From Lysobacter_L cavernae (lineage in GTDB: Bacteria; Pseudomonadota; Gammaproteobacteria; Xanthomonadales; Xanthomonadaceae), in contig NZ_JBHRXK010000005.1 in the NCBI RefSeq assembly GCF_042648505.1, forward strand, positions 62,001 through 126,000: 64,000 nucleotides of DNA. The letters run 5' to 3'. Below are positions 56,313 through 64,000 of the stretch, piece after piece. Below the pieces are notes generated by a model. It saw nothing but the letters and a program-made list of their open reading frames with translations. It was not told the DNA's origin and did not search any database. Numbering within the stretch: position 1 is the first letter of the stretch; each line of letters starts with the position of its first letter. The translations under genes and the position numbers were made by a program.

Positions 56313-56753
56313 TCAGCGGAAGTCCTGGTGACAGGCCTTGCAGGCCTCGCCGAGGTCGGCGGTGGCGGTGCCGACGCTGGCACAGTTGAGCGGCGGGCTG
56401 GCCAGGGCACTGTCGAGGCGCGCGCGCATGCGGCTGGCGTGCTCGATGAAACGCTTGTCGTCGCGCAGATCGGGGAAGGCCGGCTCGAGGTCGTCGGCCA
56501 AGATCCGCAGGGTCTTCAGGTCCGGCAGGATGTCGGTGGCGGCGCAGCGGTTCTGTTCGACCTTCTGCTTGAGCTGACCCAGGTGCCATTGCTGCACGTG
56601 CATCACGCCCTCGTGGAAGTGATCCTTGCGCGCATCGATCGCGCGCATCGCCATCACCGTCGCGATCACGCCGATGACAAGACCGAGCAGGAACAGGAAC
56701 AGGTACTTCGAGGCGTTGCCGGGGCGTGCCGTGCTGGGCTGGGTGTCGTTCAT
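56313..56753 (-). CDS. Membrane-anchored small cytochrome c-type protein
   Basis: A 146-residue protein with one N-terminal membrane helix (ASKYLFLFLLGLVIGVIATV) and a helical periplasmic domain. A single heme-binding motif CKACH lies near the very C-terminus (GEACKACHQDFR), the position seen in cytochrome c' and b562-like four-helix bundles. Function is likely electron transfer or gas binding; no other haem protein gene is adjacent. Start at 56753 (MNDTQPST). Divergent from tcdA. Confidence 0.8.
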   Translation of the reverse strand: MNDTQPSTARPGNASKYLFLFLLGLVIGVIATVMAMRAIDARKDHFHEGVMHVQQWHLGQLKQKVEQNRCAATDILPDLKTLRILADDLEPAFPDLRDDKRFIEHASRMRARLDSALASPPLNCASVGTATADLGEACKACHQDFR

Positions 56754-56846
56754 TGCCTGGCCTCCATCCAAGGTGGCGGCCACGATATCACGCGGTTCCA
56801 CCGCCCCCGGCGCGGGTCGGCGCACCGTGCCGCTTACAATGGCGGC

Positions 56847-57653
56847 ATGAGTACGACGTCATTGGATTCGGTTTGGCAGGAGCGTTTTGCCGGCATCGAC
56901 CGGCTTTACGGCACGGGCGCGCTCGCGCGCTTCGCCGCCTGCCGCGTTGCGGTGGTAGGCATGGGCGGTGTCGGGTCGTGGGCGGTCGAGGCACTGGCGC
57001 GTACCGGCATCGGGCATCTGAGCCTGATCGACGCCGACGATCTGTGCGTGTCCAACACCAACCGGCAGCTGCCGGCGCTGGCCGGCCAGTACGGCCGCGC
57101 CAAGGTTGAGACCATGGCCGAGCGTTGCCGTGCGATCAATCCGCAGATCACGGTCGAGGCGATCCCGAGCTTCGTCACCTCGTCGAACCTGGCGGAGATG
57201 CTCGACCGCGGCTTCGACCTGATAATCGATGCCTGCGACAGCTTTCGCAGCAAGGTCGAGATGGCCGCGTGGTGCCGCCGCCGCAAACTGCCGTTGATCG
57301 TGGTCGGCTCGGCCGGTGGTCGCACCGACCCGACCCTGGTGCGGGTACGCGACCTGTCGCGCACCGAGCACGACGCGATGCTGGCGCTGGTGCGCAAGAA
57401 GCTGCGCAGTGAGTTCAACTTTCCCAAGAACGCGGACCGCTACTTCGGCATCTCGGCGATCTATTCGCTGGAGAACGTCAAGTATCCGCAACCCGACGGC
57501 ACGGTCTGCGGCCTGCGTCCGCAGCTCGGGGCCGATGCCGCGCTCAAGCTCGATTGCGGCATGGGGCTGGGGGCGGCCACGCACATCACTGGTACGTTCG
57601 CGTTCGCCGCGGTCGGCCGCGCGCTGGAACTGCTGCTCAAGCGCAAGCCGTGA
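56847..57653 (+). CDS. tcdA: tRNA threonylcarbamoyladenosine dehydratase TcdA (CsdL)
   Basis: A 268-residue E1/ThiF-like enzyme that cyclises t6A37 of tRNA. ATP-binding motif VAVVGMGGVGSWAVEALART, IDADDLCVSNTNRQLPAL and the conserved Cys region IDACDSFRSKVEMAAWCR; the C-terminal half has KYPQPDGTVCG. TTACAAT 6 bases before the ATG may be a -10 box, implying a very short leader. Convergent with tatD. Confidence 0.95.
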   Translation: MSTTSLDSVWQERFAGIDRLYGTGALARFAACRVAVVGMGGVGSWAVEALARTGIGHLSLIDADDLCVSNTNRQLPALAGQYGRAKVETMAERCRAINPQITVEAIPSFVTSSNLAEMLDRGFDLIIDACDSFRSKVEMAAWCRRRKLPLIVVGSAGGRTDPTLVRVRDLSRTEHDAMLALVRKKLRSEFNFPKNADRYFGISAIYSLENVKYPQPDGTVCGLRPQLGADAALKLDCGMGLGAATHITGTFAFAAVGRALELLLKRKP

Positions 57654-57659
57654 CCGGCG

Positions 57660-58427
57660 TCAGGCCGCGGGCAGGCGGAACAGGCGTTCGGCGTTCGCGG
57701 TCGTGGCACGCGCCAGGTCATCCGGCGCCATGGCACGCAGCCCGGCGATGGTCGCGAGCACCTGCACCAGCCGTGCTGGCTCGTTGCGCTGGCCGCGGAT
57801 GCCGGCGTCGGGCTGGTCGGGGGAGTCGGTTTCCAGCAACAGGTGCTCGAGCGGCATGCTTGCTGCCAGACGACGCAGGCGATTGGCGCGCTCGTAGGTG
57901 ACCGGTCCGCCAAGGCCGAGCAGGAAGCCGGCCCGCCACAACTGCCGGGCCTGCTCCTCGCTGCCGGAATAACTGTGCACCACGCCGCGCAAGCCGCCGA
58001 TGCGTCGGATCGTGGCGATCACCTCATCGACGGCGCGTCGTGCATGCACGATCACCGGCAGGTCGAATTCGCGCGCCAGCCGCAGTTGGCCTTCGAAGCA
58101 GTGCCGCTGGCGCTGCGGGTCGAGGCCTTCGACGAAGTGGTCCAGGCCGCACTCGCCCACGGCGAGCGGGCGTTCGCGCTCGATCCACTCTCGAAGCTGG
58201 GTCAGGTGCTCGTCGCGATGCGCCGCCAGGTACATGGGGTGCAGGCCGTAGGCCGGAAACAGCCCGGGCGCCTGTTGGCTCACCTCGCGCAGCTTGGGCC
58301 AACTGGCCGCATCGACGGCCGGCACCACCTGCCGGGTCACGCCGAGGGCGCGGGCGCGCGCGATCACGCTGCTGCGATCGACATCGAATTCGGCGGCGTC
58401 GAGGTGGCTGTGGCTGTCGACCAGCAT
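57660..58427 (-). CDS. tatD: TatD family metal-dependent hydrolase
   Basis: A 255-residue TIM-barrel deoxyribonuclease-like enzyme. Metal ligands: MLVDSHSHLDAAEF (HxH), AVGECGLDHF (Glu), PVIVHARRA (His), VVHSYSGSEEQA (His) and LLLETDSPDQP (Asp). The YcfH/TatD group acts in DNA repair or quality control. Starts 4 bases after the stop of the 66-aa membrane protein gene, so both form an operon. Confidence 0.92.
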   Translation of the reverse strand: MLVDSHSHLDAAEFDVDRSSVIARARALGVTRQVVPAVDAASWPKLREVSQQAPGLFPAYGLHPMYLAAHRDEHLTQLREWIERERPLAVGECGLDHFVEGLDPQRQRHCFEGQLRLAREFDLPVIVHARRAVDEVIATIRRIGGLRGVVHSYSGSEEQARQLWRAGFLLGLGGPVTYERANRLRRLAASMPLEHLLLETDSPDQPDAGIRGQRNEPARLVQVLATIAGLRAMAPDDLARATTANAERLFRLPAA

Positions 58428-58431
58428 GGGG

Positions 58432-58632
58432 TCAGGGCGGCGGAACCAGCGAGTCCTTGCGCTTGCGCGACAGCAGCAAGGTGCCGAGGCCGAGCAGGAT
58501 CTCGTCGGCCAGGGGAATGAAGTCCGGCACGATCAGGTCGATCACGAACAGCGCCGCGGTCAATAGAAACAGGCGCGGATAGCTGAGTTTGCCAAGGAAG
58601 CCCAGGACCGGGGAGAGCAGGGGGTTGGCCAT
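58432..58632 (-). CDS. Small membrane protein (66 aa)
   Basis: Encodes MANPLLSPVLGFLGKLSYPR and then LFLLTAALFVIDLIVPDFIP, with one or two hydrophobic segments and a basic end (SRKRKDSLVPPP). Matches a small conserved protein family of Xanthomonads and related bacteria (DUF6116-like); function unknown. First gene of an operon with tatD. Confidence 0.8.
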   Translation of the reverse strand: MANPLLSPVLGFLGKLSYPRLFLLTAALFVIDLIVPDFIPLADEILLGLGTLLLSRKRKDSLVPPP

Positions 58633-58796
58633 GGTGGAAGCTTTAGCTGGGGGCGGATGCGGCGACGCTAGCACGGCTCTTCAACGGGGTTCACAGTTGC
58701 GACAGCTTGACGTTAAAAAATCGGCAGCTGTTCAGCTTCGCGGTGGTGGAATGCCTGCGTCCAACAACCGCTGGCTCACCGCCGCAGAGGCCTCAA

Positions 58797-59609
58797 ATGA
58801 ACAAGAACATGCTTGCAGTTGCAGTGGCTGCGCTACTCGTCGGCGGCGTAGCCGTGGCGGCTTTCAACAGCTTCCGTGGCAACGACGCCGGCTCGACGGC
58901 GCTGACCCCGGCCGACGGCCAGGCCGCCGGTCTCACCGGCGACATGGCTGCCGATGGCGCGATCCAGACTGGCCGCGTCGAGTACGCCGAAGTCCTCAAC
59001 GTCAAGCCGATCACCGAGAAGCAGGAGCTGTATGCCACCGTGATCGGCACCGATCCGGTGCGCGAGACCAGCACCACCTCGACCCCGCGCGAGGTCTGCA
59101 ATGACGTGGTCGTGCAGGAACGCGCCCCGGAGCGTGACGGCAACGTCGGCGGCACCGTCGCAGGTGCCGTGATCGGTGGCCTGGTTGGCAACCAGATCGG
59201 TGGCGGCAACGGCAAGAAGGCGGCGACCGCCGCTGGCGCCGTGGCCGGTGGCTTCATCGGCAATCGCGTCGACCGCAACCACGTTGGTGGGCAGGTGGTG
59301 AACCGCACCGAGCGCCAGTGCCACACCACGACCTCTTCCTCGCAGTCCTCGCGCGTGGTCGGCTACAACGTGACCTACCGCAATCCCGACGGCACCACCG
59401 GTACCATGCGCACCGGCAGCAAGCCGGGCAACCGCATCGCGCTGGGCAGCGAAGACAAGACGGTCGGCTACGATGTGACGTACCGCTACCAGGGCCAGGA
59501 GCAGAGCGTGCGCCTCGACGAGCGCCCGGTCGGCAACCGCCTGCCGGTCATCGACGGTCAGGTCGTGACCCAGACCGCGTCCGCTTCGACCGGCGCCAGC
59601 CAGGGCTGA
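58797..59609 (+). CDS. Glycine-zipper 2TM protein (exported)
   Basis: A 270-residue protein. N-terminal hydrophobic anchor or signal MNKNMLAVAVAALLVGGVAV. Residues 60-110 form a strand segment (EYAEVLNVKPITEKQELYAT, then CNDVVVQERAPERDGN), followed by a glycine-zipper hairpin (GTVAGAVIGGLVGNQIGGGN and AAGAVAGGFIGNRVD). The C-terminal half repeats the strand pattern VGYNVTYRNPDGTTGTMRTG and VGYDVTYRYQGQEQSVRLDE. An envelope protein of unknown function. Followed by a GC hairpin terminator. Confidence 0.88.
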   Translation: MNKNMLAVAVAALLVGGVAVAAFNSFRGNDAGSTALTPADGQAAGLTGDMAADGAIQTGRVEYAEVLNVKPITEKQELYATVIGTDPVRETSTTSTPREVCNDVVVQERAPERDGNVGGTVAGAVIGGLVGNQIGGGNGKKAATAAGAVAGGFIGNRVDRNHVGGQVVNRTERQCHTTTSSSQSSRVVGYNVTYRNPDGTTGTMRTGSKPGNRIALGSEDKTVGYDVTYRYQGQEQSVRLDERPVGNRLPVIDGQVVTQTASASTGASQG

Positions 59610-59650
59610 TTGGCCAAGGCGATCGTTCGATCGTAGACGCAATGCCCGTG

Positions 59651-59682
59651 AGGGGCTGGAGCAATCCGGCCCCTTTCTTGTT
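59651..59682 (+). terminator. Terminator downstream of the glycine-zipper gene
   Basis: AGGGGCTGGA (59651-59660), loop GCAA, TCCGGCCCCT (59665-59674) with one weak pair, then TTCTTGTT. The rest of the 270-base gap to gcdH shows no gene. Confidence 0.75.
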
Positions 59683-59879
59683 ATGCGATGCGCTTCGGCG
59701 TTTCGACGAAATTCTGGGGCAAGCACGGCGGAGCGTCGATGCTGGTCTGTGGAATGCACAGGCAGCCAGTCGCGAGGCCGCATGCGTTTCTTCGGTACCC
59801 GTCTGCGGGCGTTTCCGCGGCCTTACCCACGCCGTGGGTGGCCATTACAATGTCGGTCTTCCCTTACTACGAGTGCGCC

Positions 59880-61043
59880 ATGGCCCTGCATCCGTACGAC
59901 CTCTACGACGTCCGCTCCCTGCTCAGCGAGGAGGAGCGTGCCGTACAGGACACGGTGGCGCGCTTCACCGATGAGCGGGTGATCCCGATCATCGGCGACG
60001 CCTTCGACCAGGGGCGCTTTCCGAAGGAACTGGTCGGCGAGATCGCCGAGCTCGGTCTGCTCGGTTCGTCGCTGCCGGAAAAGTACGGCTGTGCCGGCCT
60101 CAACGCGGTCAGCTACGGCCTGATCTGCCAGGAGCTGGAGCGCGGCGACAGCGGCATCCGCAGCTTCGTCAGTGTGCAGTCGTCGCTGTGCATGTACCCG
60201 ATCTACGCCTACGGCAGCGAGGAGCAGCGCCAGCGCTGGCTGCCGGACATGGCCACGGGCAAGGTCATCGGCTGCTTCGGCCTGACCGAGCCGCACGGCG
60301 GTTCCGACCCGGCCAACATGAAGACCCATGCCAAGCGCGACGGCGGCGACTGGGTCCTCAACGGCTCCAAGATGTGGATCACCAACGGCAACCTGGCCGA
60401 CATCGCCATCGTCTGGGCGCAGACCGACGAGGGCATCCAGGGCTTCGTGGTCGAGAAGGGCATGCCCGGCTTCGCCGTGCAGGAAATCAAGCACAAGATG
60501 AGCCTGCGCGCGTCGGTGACCAGCTCGCTGTTCTTCGACAACGTGCGCGTGCCCGATGCCAACCGCCTGCCCAATGTGAAGGGTCTCAAGGGGCCGCTGG
60601 GCTGCCTGACCCAGGCTCGTTACGGCATCACCTGGGGGCCGATCGGCGCGGCCATCGCCTGCCTGGACGAGGCGTTGAATTACACCAAGGAACGCATCCT
60701 GTTCGACCGCCCGGTGGCGGCGACGCAGTCGGCGCAGATCAAGATGGCCGAGATGGCGCGCCGCATCACCCTGGCGCAGTTGCTGGTGGTGCAGTTGGGG
60801 CGTCTCAAGGACGCCGGTGTCATGCAGCCGACGCAGGTGTCGCTGGCGAAGTGGAACAACTGCCGCATGGCGATCGACATTGCCCGTGAGTGCCGCGATC
60901 TGCTCGGCGGCGCCGGCATCACCACCGAGCATGCCGCGATCCGCCACGCGCTCAACCTCGAATCGGTCATCACCTACGAGGGCACCGAGACCGTGCACCA
61001 GTTGGTGGTCGGTCGTGAGCTGACTGGTATCAGCGCGTTCTGA
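59880..61043 (+). CDS. gcdH: Acyl-CoA dehydrogenase, glutaryl-CoA dehydrogenase type
   Basis: A 387-residue FAD enzyme that oxidises and decarboxylates glutaryl-CoA to crotonyl-CoA in lysine/tryptophan breakdown. Motifs: GLLGSSLPEKYGCAGLNAVS, CFGLTEPHGGSDPANMKTHA (FAD loop), WVLNGSKMWITNGNLADIAI, and the catalytic Glu in SVITYEGTETVHQLVVGREL. Start ATG 59880 (MALHPYDLYD); an in-frame ATG 10 codons earlier exists. Followed by a palindromic repeat. Confidence 0.93.
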   Translation: MALHPYDLYDVRSLLSEEERAVQDTVARFTDERVIPIIGDAFDQGRFPKELVGEIAELGLLGSSLPEKYGCAGLNAVSYGLICQELERGDSGIRSFVSVQSSLCMYPIYAYGSEEQRQRWLPDMATGKVIGCFGLTEPHGGSDPANMKTHAKRDGGDWVLNGSKMWITNGNLADIAIVWAQTDEGIQGFVVEKGMPGFAVQEIKHKMSLRASVTSSLFFDNVRVPDANRLPNVKGLKGPLGCLTQARYGITWGPIGAAIACLDEALNYTKERILFDRPVAATQSAQIKMAEMARRITLAQLLVVQLGRLKDAGVMQPTQVSLAKWNNCRMAIDIARECRDLLGGAGITTEHAAIRHALNLESVITYEGTETVHQLVVGRELTGISAF

Positions 61044-61061
61044 TTTCCGTGTTCTGATTTG

Positions 61062-61217
61062 CGCTCCTTCTTCCTTCGGGAGAAGGTGGCCGCAGGCCGG
61101 ATGAGGGAGGCGAAAGGTGTCCGACCCGATTTCGGCGGAAGTAAAAGGCCGACGGTTTGTTCCGGGAAAGGGAGCAATACCGTTTCGCCGACCCTCACCC
61201 CAACCCTCTCCCGATGG
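61062..61217. repeat. Composite CTTCTCCC / CTCTCCC palindromic element
   Basis: End 1: TCCTTCTTCCTTCGGGAGAA then GGTGGCCGCAGGCCGGATGA (61069-61107). End 2: CCCTCACCCCAACCCTCTCC then CGATGGGAGAGGG (61193-61226 region). The same two-ended arrangement is in lhr at 32717-32875. It lies between gcdH and the GNAT gene, just before the GNAT ribosome site. Confidence 0.75.
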
Positions 61218-61239
61218 GAGAGGGAGTCAGGAGCAGAGC

Positions 61240-61794
61240 GTGTACGTGCCGGACATCCAACTCGAAACCGAACGATTGATCCTGCGTCTGCCGCGGATCG
61301 AGGATTTCGACCGCTTCGCCGAGATGTTCGCGGACGAAAGCTCGGCTCACATCGGCGGCCCGCTCACGCGTGGCGACGCATGGCGCCGCTTCCTGCAGAT
61401 GCCGGGCGCATGGATGCTGCAGGGCTTTGCCATGTTCGCGGTCGTGGAAAAATCCACCGGCGTGTGGACCGGCCAGGCCGGGCCGTGGCAGCCCGACGGT
61501 TGGCCCGGCACCGAGGTGGGCTACAGCTTCCACCCGGACGCCCGCGGCAAGGGCTACGCCACCGAGGCCTGCGCGGCGGCGATGGACTGGGCCTTCGACG
61601 TGCTGGGCTGGGACGAGGTGATCCATTCCATCGCGCCGGCCAATGCCGCGTCGCAAGCCGTTGCCGAACGGCTCGGATCGCGCAATCGCGGGCCCGGCAC
61701 GCTGCCGAAGCCGCTGGACGCGCACGCCATCGACATCTGGGGCCAGACCCGCGAAGAGTGGTTCGCGCGGCGCACACGCAAGGAAACCAAATGA
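61240..61794 (+). CDS. GNAT family N-acetyltransferase (RimJ/RimL-like)
   Basis: A 184-residue acetyltransferase starting at GTG (VYVPDIQLETERLILRLPR). Typical GNAT features: ETERLILRLPRIEDFDRFAE, GYSFHPDARGKGYATEACAA (the RGxGYA acetyl-CoA loop) and IAPANAASQAVAERLG. An upstream ATG in frame would read through the palindromic repeat and is rejected; the GTG has AGTCAGGAG before it. Its stop overlaps the ATG of the GST gene (ATGA). Confidence 0.9.
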   Translation: MYVPDIQLETERLILRLPRIEDFDRFAEMFADESSAHIGGPLTRGDAWRRFLQMPGAWMLQGFAMFAVVEKSTGVWTGQAGPWQPDGWPGTEVGYSFHPDARGKGYATEACAAAMDWAFDVLGWDEVIHSIAPANAASQAVAERLGSRNRGPGTLPKPLDAHAIDIWGQTREEWFARRTRKETK

Positions 61795-62447
61795 TCACCG
61801 TCTACGGCTATTCCAGTTCCGGTAACTGCCACAAGCTCCGCCTGTTGCTGACCCAACTCAAGCGCGAATTCAAGTGGGTCGAGGTCGACAGCACCGCCGG
61901 CGAGACCCGTACTGCCGAGTATCTGGCCAAGAACCCCAACGGCAAGGTGCCGATTCTCGAAAGGGATGACATCGAAGGCGACGACGGCCGCATCATGACC
62001 GAGTCGAACGCGATCCTGTGCTGGCTGGCCGAGGGCACGCCGTACTGGAGCGGCGATGCCTGGCAACGCGCGCAGGCACTGAGCTGGCTGTTCTTCGAGC
62101 AATACAGCCACGAGCCGTATGTCGCGGTGGCGCGCTTCATCCGCGGCTGGACGCCGCTGGATTCGCCGCGTCGCGCCGACCTGCCGCAACTGCGCGAGCG
62201 TGGCCAGCAGGCGTTGGCGGTGATGGAACAGCACCTCAAGGTGCACCCCTGGTTCACCGGCGACGCCTACGGCATCGCCGATATCGCCCTGTTCGCCTAC
62301 ACCGATGTTGCCGACGAGGGCGGTTTCGACCTCGCGCCGTACCCGGCGGTTCGCGACTGGCTGGCACGGGTGCGCAAGACCCCGGGCTTCATTGCGATGC
62401 CGTCGCCGCCGGTGGAAGCGGCCTCGCGCATGGCGCTGCCCGACTGA
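61791..62447 (+). CDS. Glutathione S-transferase family protein
   Basis: A 218-residue GST. MITVYGYSSSGNCHKLRLLL carries the N-terminal thioredoxin-fold start with Ser residues as GSH-activating candidates; KNPNGKVPILERDDIEGDDG and ESNAILCWLAEGTPY are typical. The helical half includes WFTGDAYGIADIALFAYTDV. Coupled to the GNAT gene by a 4-base overlap. Substrate unknown. Confidence 0.93.
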   Translation: MITVYGYSSSGNCHKLRLLLTQLKREFKWVEVDSTAGETRTAEYLAKNPNGKVPILERDDIEGDDGRIMTESNAILCWLAEGTPYWSGDAWQRAQALSWLFFEQYSHEPYVAVARFIRGWTPLDSPRRADLPQLRERGQQALAVMEQHLKVHPWFTGDAYGIADIALFAYTDVADEGGFDLAPYPAVRDWLARVRKTPGFIAMPSPPVEAASRMALPD

Positions 62448-62492
62448 TTCCTCACTTCAGATCTTCTCCTGACCGAGAAGCGGAGCTCCTTG

Positions 62493-64000
62493 ATGTCCGC
62501 ACAACCGCAGTACGCCGTGCCCCATCCGACCAATCCAATCCCAGCGCGCATGAAAGGCCTCAATCGCGCCGAGATCTGCGACGTCAATTTCACCGAGTTC
62601 GTCAAGCAATGGAGTGGGCACGCGCAGGCGAGGCCTGCACCCGGCGAGGCGATCCTCGACGGCAGCGCGCTCGACGCGCGCGGCTTCCGTGAACTGTTCG
62701 AATCGCAGTTGGTCAGCCGTCACCTCGACCTGATGGCGCGCGTGCTGCGCGTGCAGAACAAGGTCTTCTACACGATCGGCTCCAGCGGCCACGAAGGCAA
62801 TGCCATGGTCGCGCGCCTGACGCGCCATACCGATCCGGCGTTCCTGCATTACCGCAGCGGCGGCTTCATGGCCGAGCGCTTCCGCAAGCTGCCTGGACTT
62901 GATCCGGTGATGGATTCGGCACTGAGCTTCGCCGCCAGCAAGGACGACCCGGCCTCCGGCGGCCGCCACAAGGTCTGGGGCAGCAAGCCGTTGTGGGTAC
63001 TGCCGCAGACCTCGACGATCGCCTCGCACCTGCCCAAGGCGCTGGGCACCGCGATCGCGATCGAGACCGGCAAGCGTCTTGGCCATGCGTTGCCGATCCC
63101 GGACGACAGCATCACGATCTGTTCGTTCGGCGACGCTTCCAGCAACCACGCCACCGCGCAGACCGCGTTCAATGCCGCGGCCTGGACGGCGTATCAGAAG
63201 CTGCCGGCGCCGGCGCTGTTCGTGTGCGAGGACAACGGCATCGGCATCTCGGTGAAGACCCCGAACGGCTGGGTGGCGCGCAACTTCGCCCAGCGCCCGG
63301 ACCTCGATTATTTCTACGCCGACGGCCTCGACCTGGCCAACGGCTACGGTGACGTCCAGCGCGCGGTCGAGCATTGCCGCCGTACGCGCCGGCCGACCTT
63401 CCTGCACCTGCGCACCACCCGCATCATGGGTCATGCCGGTACCGACTTCGAGATCGAGTGGCGTTCGATCGAGGAGCTGTGCGCGGTCGAGGCGACCGAC
63501 CCGCTGCTGCGCTCGGCTGCGATCGCGCTCGAGTCGGGCCTGATGACGAAGGACGAAGTGCTGGCACTGTACGAGGCCACGCGGAAGCAGTGCTTCGCCG
63601 CGGCCGAGGAAGCTGACCGTCGGCCCAAGCTCGATCAGCTCGAGGAAGTGATCGCGCCGCTGGCACCGTACACCGCGAAAGCCGTGCAGCAGGAGGCCCA
63701 GCGCGCCGACTATGCCCAGCGCCGCCTGGAGGTGTTCGGCGGCGAGGCCAAGCTGCCCGAGAACCAGCCGCCGCGGCATCTGGCGATCCAGATCAATAAC
63801 GCGCTGCACGACACCTTCGCCAAGTATCCGGAAACGCTGCTGTTCGGCGAGGACGTGGCGCAGAAGGGCGGCGTCTACACCGTCACCAAGGGCCTGCAGA
63901 AAGCGTTCGGCCCGCGCCGCGTGTTCAACACGCTGCTCGACGAGACCATGATCCTGGGCATGGCGCAGGGCTTTGCCAATGTCGGCCTGCTGCCGATCCC
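62493..64000 (+). CDS. Fused 2-oxoacid dehydrogenase E1 (alpha+beta), 3' end cut by window edge
   Basis: The first 502 residues of a TPP-dependent E1 component. The alpha part (about 1-410) has DPAFLHYRSGGFMAERFRKL and the TPP motif CSFGDASSNHATAQTAFNAA, then FVCEDNGIGISVKTPNGW and FLHLRTTRIMGHAGTDFEIE. The beta part begins near residue 424 (RHLAIQINNALHDTFAKYPE, LLFGEDVAQKGGVYTVTKGL, VFNTLLDETMILGMAQGFAN) and runs off the edge. A single-chain alpha-beta E1, as in the branched-chain 2-oxoacid (2-oxoisovalerate) type of some bacteria. The other half and E2/E3 lie beyond the window. Confidence 0.88.
   Translation, partial: MSAQPQYAVPHPTNPIPARMKGLNRAEICDVNFTEFVKQWSGHAQARPAPGEAILDGSALDARGFRELFESQLVSRHLDLMARVLRVQNKVFYTIGSSGHEGNAMVARLTRHTDPAFLHYRSGGFMAERFRKLPGLDPVMDSALSFAASKDDPASGGRHKVWGSKPLWVLPQTSTIASHLPKALGTAIAIETGKRLGHALPIPDDSITICSFGDASSNHATAQTAFNAAAWTAYQKLPAPALFVCEDNGIGISVKTPNGWVARNFAQRPDLDYFYADGLDLANGYGDVQRAVEHCRRTRRPTFLHLRTTRIMGHAGTDFEIEWRSIEELCAVEATDPLLRSAAIALESGLMTKDEVLALYEATRKQCFAAAEEADRRPKLDQLEEVIAPLAPYTAKAVQQEAQRADYAQRRLEVFGGEAKLPENQPPRHLAIQINNALHDTFAKYPETLLFGEDVAQKGGVYTVTKGLQKAFGPRRVFNTLLDETMILGMAQGFANVGLLPI

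Noticed and set aside
61117..61239. Upstream ATG for the GNAT gene
   Set aside because: It reads through a dispersed palindromic repeat, while the GTG at 61240 has a ribosome site and begins with family homology.

Overview
The window is high-GC, tightly packed chromosomal DNA of a Gammaproteobacterium, most likely a member of the Xanthomonadaceae/Lysobacteraceae (Lysobacter, Luteimonas or a relative). This is inferred from the gene set (PQQ sugar dehydrogenase, TonB receptor, fused E1 alpha/beta dehydrogenase, lysine/alanine-rich histone-like protein, secreted M3 and M14 peptidases, small conserved proteins) and from several families of short dispersed palindromic repeats typical of this group. 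No rRNA, tRNA, CRISPR array, integrase or transposase gene was seen. Most genes are ordinary housekeeping or envelope genes.

Layout. 0-2 kb: an ArsR repressor / 36-codon ORF / SRPBCC operon with two palindromic operator candidates, then an isolated pair encoding a baseplate-spike (gpV-like) protein and a PAAR-like tip protein. 2-8 kb: flavoprotein, YaeQ, pseudouridine synthase, class I amidotransferase and a DEAD-box helicase. 8-15 kb: a decayed yaiI gene, several tiny basic proteins, SelO, Uup, an AlkB-like dioxygenase, an exported SRPBCC protein and an SDR. 15-23 kb: ThpR, a three-domain lipoprotein, an M14 peptidase, a GST, a lipoprotein, a POT peptide transporter and a rhomboid protease. 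23-30 kb: histone-like protein, small GNAT, RluF, DUF3298-type lipoprotein, cyclopropane fatty acid synthase and an amino-acid permease. 30-41.5 kb: Lhr helicase, GlpQ, Dcp, a DUF1223 protein and an exported amidohydrolase. 41.5-50 kb: TonB receptor, glutathione peroxidase, SpoIIAA-like protein, Fpr, a broken DUF488 gene, PQQ sugar dehydrogenase and an ABC exporter. 50-64 kb: fumarase, patatin, outer-membrane phospholipase A, DUF456 protein, cold-shock protein, two glycine-zipper proteins, a small c-type heme protein, TcdA, TatD, glutaryl-CoA dehydrogenase, GNAT, GST and the start of a fused branched-chain 2-oxoacid dehydrogenase E1.

Themes. Secreted peptidases (M14, Dcp), the POT transporter and the APC permease suggest a peptide/amino-acid scavenging lifestyle. 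Cfa, GlpQ, patatin and PldA act on phospholipids. Uup, DeaD, RluF, the RluA-like enzyme, ThpR, TcdA and CspA act on RNA or ribosomes. The most unusual items are the orphan contractile-injection spike pair, two composite palindromic repeats read through in frame inside lhr, tiny translationally coupled ORFs at 467-577 and 10417-10706, and two decayed genes (yaiI, DUF488) among intact neighbours.
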